The translations under genes and the position numbers were made by a program. From contig NZ_JHXD01000001.1 of NCBI RefSeq assembly GCF_000687715.1, positions 339,125 through 403,124 of the forward strand: DNA of 64,000 nucleotides, written 5' to 3'. Positions 59,125-64,000 of this stretch are shown piece by piece (within the stretch, counting starts at the first letter, position 1; every line of letters begins with the position of its first letter). Below the pieces are notes generated by a model. That model was not told where the DNA came from. It did no database searches and saw nothing but the letters and a program-made list of their open reading frames with translations. This DNA is from Xylanibacter ruminicola Ga6B6 (lineage in GTDB: Bacteria > Bacteroidota > Bacteroidia > Bacteroidales > Bacteroidaceae).

Positions 59125-60567
59125 ATGAACAGAAAACTATTCATGACTGGTCTGTTGATGCTTGCTATGACTATGCAGGCCCAGACCGCAAAGAAGTTTA
59201 CCCTGAACCTGACCGATGACGGAAAGGCTCAGATGGTTTGTTTCCTGCCAGAGAATCCCTCAGGCAGAGCTATTGTTGGCGTGCCTGGAGGTGGCTACTC
59301 TATGCTTTCGAATACGCATGAGGGCTATCAGGCTTCCGATTGGTTGAATAAACAGGGTATCGCTTATTTCGTGGTAAACTATCGTTTGCCGCATGGTGAC
59401 CGTACCATTCCAGTAGGAGATGTGGAGCAAGGCTTCCGTATCGTTCGCGACTCGGCTAAGGTCTGGAATATTAATCCTAACGATGTGGGCATTATGGGCT
59501 TCTCGGCAGGTGGACATCTGTCGTCGGTCATCTCAACGATGTCGCCTTATGAAGTGCGTCCTAACTTCTCGATACTATTCTATCCAGTAATCTCGATGGA
59601 TGAGCGTGTATCACATAAGTGGTCGTGCATCAACTTTCTGGGTAAAGAGGGGTATAAGGATCCTAAACTTATAGGACAGTACTCAACCCAGAATGCCGTT
59701 CGCAGTCATCTCACGCCACCTGCTTGTATCATCAGCGCTAACGACGACCGTTTGGTGCCTGTGGTAACCAATGGCATACAGTATTATTCGGCTATGCGCA
59801 ATGCCGGTAATGAATGCAGCTTGTTTATCTACCCTTCGGGCGATCATGGCTTTGGCTTTGGCACGTGGTTTAAGTATCACGACCAACTGTTGCAGGACTT
59901 AGGTAACTGGCTTAAGTCGATTCCTGCCCCCAAGGAGGATGCTATCCGTGTGGCTTGCATCGGTAACAGCATCACTGATGGATTTGGTATTGATATGCGT
60001 GCCAAGTACGGCTATCCCGCACAGCTGCAGGGTATCCTGGGTGATGGCTACTGGGTAAAGAACTTCGGCGTGAGTGCACGTACCATGCTGAACAAGGGCG
60101 ATTTCCCTTATATGAACGAGATGGCATGGCGTGATGCTTTGGCATTTAAGCCCGATGTAGTGGTGATTAAACTGGGTACTAACGACTCGAAACCTGAGAA
60201 CTGGCAGTATGGCGCTGAGTTTAAGCAGGATCTGGAACAGATGATTAAGACCTTACGCCCAGATTTGGTTCAGCCTGCCAAGAAAGGCAAGAAGAAGGGG
60301 AAGGCTGTAGCGCAGCCAGTAGGACCAAAGATTCTGCTTTGCACACCTATTCCTGCTTTCAAGCCCAGTTGGAAAATCAACGATAAGGTGATTACCGATG
60401 AAATTATCCCCATCCAGCAAGAAGTGGCTAAACAGTATGGCTTACAGGTTATCGATCTGCACACACTGATGCTTAACGATGGCGATAAGGTGGTAGATGA
60501 TGGTATTCATCCCAACGAAAAAGGCGCTAAGAAGATGGCCGAGATTATTGCAGCAGCCATCAAATAA
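59125..60567 (+). CDS. Two-domain exported esterase: alpha/beta hydrolase + SGNH hydrolase
   Basis: 480 residues, signal peptide MNRKLFMTGLLMLAMTMQAQ. Domain 1 (about 25-270) is an acetyl-xylan-esterase-like alpha/beta hydrolase: VGVPGGGYSML oxyanion loop, GFSAGG (Ser127) and a C-terminal YPSGDHGFGFG (His). Domain 2 (about 275-480) is an SGNH/GDSL esterase: CIGNSITDGFG (Ser282), KLGTNDSKPEN, and DGIHPN (Asp459, His462). Between them, and within domain 2, there is a Lys/Gly-rich insert (KKGKKKGKAV). Two different ester-cleaving folds in one chain point to deacetylation of plant hemicellulose; the substrate is inferred. Confidence 0.9.
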   Translation: MNRKLFMTGLLMLAMTMQAQTAKKFTLNLTDDGKAQMVCFLPENPSGRAIVGVPGGGYSMLSNTHEGYQASDWLNKQGIAYFVVNYRLPHGDRTIPVGDVEQGFRIVRDSAKVWNINPNDVGIMGFSAGGHLSSVISTMSPYEVRPNFSILFYPVISMDERVSHKWSCINFLGKEGYKDPKLIGQYSTQNAVRSHLTPPACIISANDDRLVPVVTNGIQYYSAMRNAGNECSLFIYPSGDHGFGFGTWFKYHDQLLQDLGNWLKSIPAPKEDAIRVACIGNSITDGFGIDMRAKYGYPAQLQGILGDGYWVKNFGVSARTMLNKGDFPYMNEMAWRDALAFKPDVVVIKLGTNDSKPENWQYGAEFKQDLEQMIKTLRPDLVQPAKKGKKKGKAVAQPVGPKILLCTPIPAFKPSWKINDKVITDEIIPIQQEVAKQYGLQVIDLHTLMLNDGDKVVDDGIHPNEKGAKKMAEIIAAAIK

Positions 60568-60570
60568 ATA

Positions 60571-60612
60571 CAATAATCCCCGTTCACAATCGAACGGGGA
60601 TTATTGTTTAGT
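60571..60612. terminator. Terminator after the two-domain esterase
   Basis: 15-bp perfect stem CAATAATCCCCGTTC (60571-60585) / GAACGGGGATTATTG (60592-60606), followed by TTTAG. Also sits at the end of the convergent minus-strand gene (stop 60608). Confidence 0.88.
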
Positions 60613-62587
60613 TTAGTCTAACCACAAACCGGGCACCTCGCGTGTATGTAGTGTCGAGTGTCAGGGTGTATCCCATCGAGGTGGCTAAGCATCGGGCTAA
60701 TGGCAAGCCAACGCCAAGTGTATGCTCGTCGGGTGACAGACGTACAAACGGCACAAAGATACGCTCAGCATCACTCGCGGGAATGGTGGGACCTTCGTTG
60801 CTTACAGCAATGGCATAGGTTCCATCGGTTAGCGTGTGGCAGCTTAGTTGCAGTGTATCGCCTGTAGCATATTTTACTACGTTGTCGAGCAGGCAGTTGA
60901 TTAGCTCCTGCAGCAGCATATTGGTGGTAATCTTCACATCATCGGCCACATCAGTTACAAACTCAATGTTCTTGGGCTGGCTTTTGATATGCTGGTCGTA
61001 ACTGTTCAGAATGGTATGTGCCATCTCATTAAGACCAATCTCGTAGTTCATGGGGATAGGATAGGCATCGCCATAAAGACTGAATAATACCAGCTTGCGG
61101 GTAGATGTAGCTACGTCGTAGGCATCACGGCAGATAGCTGAGCGCAACTGCATATACTCATCGTGGGGCAACTGTCCGTCGGCATCGATGATAACTTCTG
61201 CTGTACCTATCAGTGTTTGTAACGGCGAGCGGAGGGCATCCTGACAAATACGCTTTTCCTCATCAGAAATTCCTAAATCGCCACGTGAGTAAGAATCAAG
61301 CACAGGGTCCATCAATGATTCGATGTTCTTGGCGGCTGCTACAATATCGCGGTAACGTTTACTGCGCTCCTCGGGCTTGAGCTTGAACTCTGGGTCGTTG
61401 AATATGCGTGCATAGTTTAGCAGCGAACTGATAGGTGATTTGAGCTTTTCAAAGATGGTTGTTACAAAGGCACGACGGATAGCCTGACCGGCCTTAGCAC
61501 GACGGCGGGCCTCCTGTAACTCATGGAACTGCTCTTTCAACTTGAGATTTTTGAAATAGCGATAGATAAGTATGGCTATAAGCAGTAAGATGATGACTGT
61601 AGACAATAGACCTCCCAACATTAATTGCTTGTGGCGCAGTTCGCCTTTCTCCTGTTCGGCTTGAAGCATATCGATGCCGTGCGAGATATCCATGATATCA
61701 TCCTCGAGCACCTCGCGCTCGTCAATCTGTTGAAAACTGTCCTTGAGTTCGGCGGCACGGAAGGCATGTTGCCAATCGCCCATTTTTTCATATACATCCA
61801 GTCGCAGCTCGTTTGCCATCATCGGCACATCAACAGAGTCGCACCAAGCCAAAGCGTGCTTATAGTCGTTTTTCAACATATAATGACAAACCATTACCTG
61901 ATACAGGTTGGCAGGATTAAACCCTGCAGGATTATTCTGGCGAATACTGTCGTAGCGGGCATAGTAGCGGTCGAATGCCTGGCGGTCGCCTAGGCGGTTG
62001 GCGATGATGCAACGAAAGCCCAGCACGCCGCTATCGTACATCGGGTTATCGAGCATTTGTTTTGGCAGACTGTCGAGGCATGCCATGGCCTCGGTAGGAT
62101 GGTTGCCGCTAAGTGCTTGAGCCAAAGATAGGTAGCAATTGAATACTGATATGGGTTCTTTGTTGGCATCTACTCCCTGAAGAGCCTTACGAAAGTATGT
62201 CTCACCCATTTCTGGTTGGTTTCTGCCGAAATAGAAGAAACCCAGACACATGTGGGGGATATACAGATATTTCTCCTGATGGCGATCGCGGATATCTTCG
62301 GTAATGTGATGAATCTCAGTATAGGCACGGTGGAAGTGCTTGTGGTTAACATCGTAAATAACGCGGTTCATCCAAGCACGGTAGTATTTGTCCCAAGCCT
62401 GGTTCTGTTCCAGGTGGTTGAGAAATAACTTTTGAGCATTGTAGAAGTCGGAATCGCTGCCACTTACCTGCGCTTGTTGAACGCGCATGGCTAGTTCCTG
62501 TTCTATGTTATCGGTATCAGCATAGATCTTGTTGCTACCGAGAAATGCCAAGGTTAAAAGTACAAAAAGGTATAGATAATGTTTCAT
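60608..62587 (-). CDS. Histidine-kinase-like protein without the phospho-accepting histidine
   Basis: 659 residues: signal peptide (to about 23), periplasmic TPR-like sensor region (about 25-310), one TM helix (about 320-345), a coiled region, then kinase-like domains. Two DHp-like helices are seen, FVTTIFEKLKSPISSLL (Glu380 at the usual His position) and ICQDALRSPLQTLIG (Asp450 at the usual His). The ATPase has an N box (LLDNVVKYA), a weakened G1 (VSNEGPTIP, Asn in place of Asp) and G2 GVGLPLA. So ATP binding may remain, but histidine phosphorylation looks lost. No response regulator is adjacent. It may be a pseudokinase or signal by another route. Confidence 0.85.
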   Translation of the reverse strand: MKHYLYLFVLLTLAFLGSNKIYADTDNIEQELAMRVQQAQVSGSDSDFYNAQKLFLNHLEQNQAWDKYYRAWMNRVIYDVNHKHFHRAYTEIHHITEDIRDRHQEKYLYIPHMCLGFFYFGRNQPEMGETYFRKALQGVDANKEPISVFNCYLSLAQALSGNHPTEAMACLDSLPKQMLDNPMYDSGVLGFRCIIANRLGDRQAFDRYYARYDSIRQNNPAGFNPANLYQVMVCHYMLKNDYKHALAWCDSVDVPMMANELRLDVYEKMGDWQHAFRAAELKDSFQQIDEREVLEDDIMDISHGIDMLQAEQEKGELRHKQLMLGGLLSTVIILLLIAILIYRYFKNLKLKEQFHELQEARRRAKAGQAIRRAFVTTIFEKLKSPISSLLNYARIFNDPEFKLKPEERSKRYRDIVAAAKNIESLMDPVLDSYSRGDLGISDEEKRICQDALRSPLQTLIGTAEVIIDADGQLPHDEYMQLRSAICRDAYDVATSTRKLVLFSLYGDAYPIPMNYEIGLNEMAHTILNSYDQHIKSQPKNIEFVTDVADDVKITTNMLLQELINCLLDNVVKYATGDTLQLSCHTLTDGTYAIAVSNEGPTIPASDAERIFVPFVRLSPDEHTLGVGLPLARCLATSMGYTLTLDTTYTRGARFVVRLN

Positions 62588-62606
62588 GATGTTTTTGGGG
62601 TAATGG

Positions 62607-62643
62607 ATGCCCCGCGCACTTCATTCATGATGACGCGGGGCAT
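62607..62643. terminator. Hairpin between argF' and the kinase-like gene
   Basis: ATGCCCCGCG (62607-62616) / CGCGGGGCAT (62634-62643), 10-bp perfect stem with 17-nt loop, 26 bp past the argF' stop. No clear T-tract on the minus strand, so terminator function is likely but not certain. Confidence 0.6.
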
Positions 62644-62668
62644 TGTTATTGGGAATTATTGTTTGCGG

Positions 62669-63634
62669 TTAAAGGGCTTCGAGCATGCGCTTGATAACTA
62701 CCGAACAGCTAATCTCGCGGTTGGCTGCCTCGGGGATAACAAGGCTGTTGGGGCTCTCAATCACATCGTCTGTTACAATCAGGTTACGACGAACGGGCAG
62801 ACAGTGCATGAACTTACCATTGTTTGTCCATGACATGTGCTCGGTGTCAACTGTCCACGACATATCCTTGCTGGTGATCTTTCCATAATCGGCAAGGTTT
62901 GATACACCTGGGTTACTCCAGTTTTTTGCATAGATGAAATCGGCACCCTCGAAAGCTTTCTTCTGATCGTACTCTACGCGGGCATTACCTACGAACTTTG
63001 GATCGAGTTCGTAACCCTCGGGGTGGGTGATGACGAAGTCAACATCGGGAGCGGCGTTCATCCACTGGGCGAACGAGTTAGGTACAGCCTGAGGCAATGC
63101 ACGGCAATGAGGTGCCCAAGTGAGGACAACCTTTGGTCGTTCTACTACCTTATGCTCCTCGATGGTGATGAGATCGGCAAAGGCCTGTAGGGGATGAACT
63201 GTAGCTGTTTCCATTGCAAATACGGGACGACCGCTATATTTGATGAACTGTTGCAGCACGGTCTCGGCATAGTCGTACTCACGGTCGGTAAGCCCGGCAA
63301 ACGAGCGTACACCAATCAAGTCGCAGTAGCATCCCATTACAGGAATAGCCTCAAGCAGATGCTCGCTCTTGTCGCCATCCATAATCACACCACGCTCGGT
63401 TTCCAACTTCCAGGCACCAGCATTCACATCAAGCACAATCACATTCATGCCTAAGTTCATTGCTGCCTTCTGGGTGCTGAGACGGGTGCGGAGCGAATTA
63501 TTAAAGAAAATCATCATCAGGGTCTTGTTCTTACCCAGATGCTGATACTTGTAACGATCGTTCTTAATCTCAAATGCTTCGGCCATCGCCTTATCCAATG
63601 GGCCGAGGTCTTCTACGTTGATAAAACTTTTCAT
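62669..63634 (-). CDS. argF': N-succinyl-L-ornithine carbamoyltransferase
   Basis: A 321-residue arginine biosynthesis enzyme. The carbamoyl-phosphate site is NNSLRTRLSTQ; HPLQAFADL and the C-terminal HCLPVRRN are also present. The chain follows the Bacteroides fragilis SOTCase, including LLEAIPVMGCYCD, where a proline (rather than glutamate) is known to select N-succinyl- over N-acetylornithine. The start at 63634 is used; the longer frame lacks homology. No other arg genes are nearby. The end of an IS110 element lies just upstream, and I see no TAnnTTTG box on the minus strand in the preceding 100 bp. Confidence 0.92.
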   Translation of the reverse strand: MKSFINVEDLGPLDKAMAEAFEIKNDRYKYQHLGKNKTLMMIFFNNSLRTRLSTQKAAMNLGMNVIVLDVNAGAWKLETERGVIMDGDKSEHLLEAIPVMGCYCDLIGVRSFAGLTDREYDYAETVLQQFIKYSGRPVFAMETATVHPLQAFADLITIEEHKVVERPKVVLTWAPHCRALPQAVPNSFAQWMNAAPDVDFVITHPEGYELDPKFVGNARVEYDQKKAFEGADFIYAKNWSNPGVSNLADYGKITSKDMSWTVDTEHMSWTNNGKFMHCLPVRRNLIVTDDVIESPNSLVIPEAANREISCSVVIKRMLEAL

Positions 63635-63663
63635 TGTATATTCAATATTAATTATTATATTTG
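63635..63663 (+). promoter_or_regulatory. Promoter pointing into the IS110 left region
   Basis: TTG (63635-63637) and TATATTTG (63656-63663) with 18 bp between them. Predicted start near 63668, about 180 nt before the transposase ATG. Confidence 0.5.
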
Positions 63664-63848
63664 CACTCGTTAACAACATCAAGGATGTGGAATAAGGCCG
63701 TCCTTTCATTCGTCATAAGACAGTAAGATATGTTCCGCCCCCACTCCTTAACATCCGAATCCGGACAGTTCACTGGGCATTGACCCCGCATTTGCAATGA
63801 TGGTTCCAAGATGTTTCGATGTTGCATATTATTTAAAATGTTATTGTT
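63664..63848 (+). ncRNA. Non-coding left end of the IS110 element, candidate bridge RNA
   Basis: About 185 bp without a coding frame on the plus strand, between a promoter-like site and the transposase start. In the IS110 group the non-coding left end is known to be transcribed into the bridge RNA that guides recombination. A small hairpin ACATC-aag-GATGT (76-88 of 636xx, i.e. 63676-63688) is seen. The exact element boundary and fold cannot be fixed by eye. Confidence 0.4.
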
Positions 63849-64000
63849 ATGACTTACATTGGTATTGACGTCAGCAAGGACTCTTTCGTCGTCGCTTACT
63901 CTCCAGACAAGAACAGCAAGACGAAGACATTCAAGAACACCACTAAGGGGATTCATGAGTTCATCAGGACTATCTCCAAGGAGGAGCACCATTGCGTCAT
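63849..64000 (+). mobile_element. IS110-family transposase, N-terminal part (runs off window)
   Basis: ATG at 63849 opens a frame to the window end (50 codons). It begins MTYIGIDVSKDSFVVAYSP, the RuvC-like DEDD start (first catalytic Asp in GIDVSK) of IS110 recombinases, and continues TFKNTTKGIHEFIRTI. The rest, including the C-terminal serine domain, lies beyond base 64000. Members lack terminal inverted repeats, which agrees with none being visible here. Confidence 0.88.

Noticed and set aside
63648..63992. 114-codon minus-strand frame across the IS110 left end
   Set aside because: Antisense to the transposase start and without any motif; IS110 elements carry a single gene.

Overview
The window looks like a chromosomal segment of a gut or rumen Bacteroidota of the Prevotella group. 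The evidence is three-fold: Bacteroidota promoter boxes (TAnnTTTG) lie upstream of most transcription units; there are two SusC/SusD outer-membrane glycan uptake systems with lipoprotein and glycoside hydrolase partners; and the arginine pathway enzyme is the N-succinylornithine type of carbamoyltransferase typical of Bacteroidetes. No rRNA, CRISPR array or prophage was seen. One tRNA (Pro, CGG) is present.

Layout. 1-5647: a SusD (cut by the left edge) and SusC pair on the minus strand, with a divergent membrane-spanning regulator (periplasmic sugar-binding domain, one TM helix, AraC-type DNA-binding domain). 5722-23663: mostly housekeeping genes, namely upp, an SLC13 carboxylate transporter, a 2-oxoacid:ferredoxin oxidoreductase (korA-korB), tRNA-Pro, a murF operon with two unknown exported proteins, folP-cdaA, pta-ackA, an ECF sigma operon with a membrane/beta-barrel partner, and a KDG-type sugar kinase. 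24371-24771 is a gene-free, repeat-rich spacer. 24772-33059: a minus operon efp-GT2-radC-MIP18-lpxH, rpmH, and a plus operon of PASTA protein-rluD-ddl-acyltransferase-lipoprotein.

33063-47346: a second glycan utilisation locus with GH5 and GH31 on the minus strand, SusC-SusD-surface glycan binding lipoprotein on the plus strand, and GH9 on the minus strand. The GH5/GH9/GH31(alpha-xylosidase-like) set resembles a xyloglucan locus.

47470-57002: the most unusual part. Three copies of a two-gene cassette are packed together. Each has a polytopic membrane protein (DUF6057-like) translationally coupled to an exported lipoprotein carrying one CxxCH motif and beta-propeller-like repeats. Two copies run forward with a DUF4369-like lipoprotein between them; the third runs backward behind an L-threonine aldolase gene. 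I know of no described function for this cassette.

58132-64000: a DUF3089 hydrolase, a two-domain esterase, a histidine-kinase-like protein lacking the phospho-accepting histidine, N-succinylornithine carbamoyltransferase, and the left part of an IS110-family element running off the right edge, whose non-coding leader may encode a bridge RNA.
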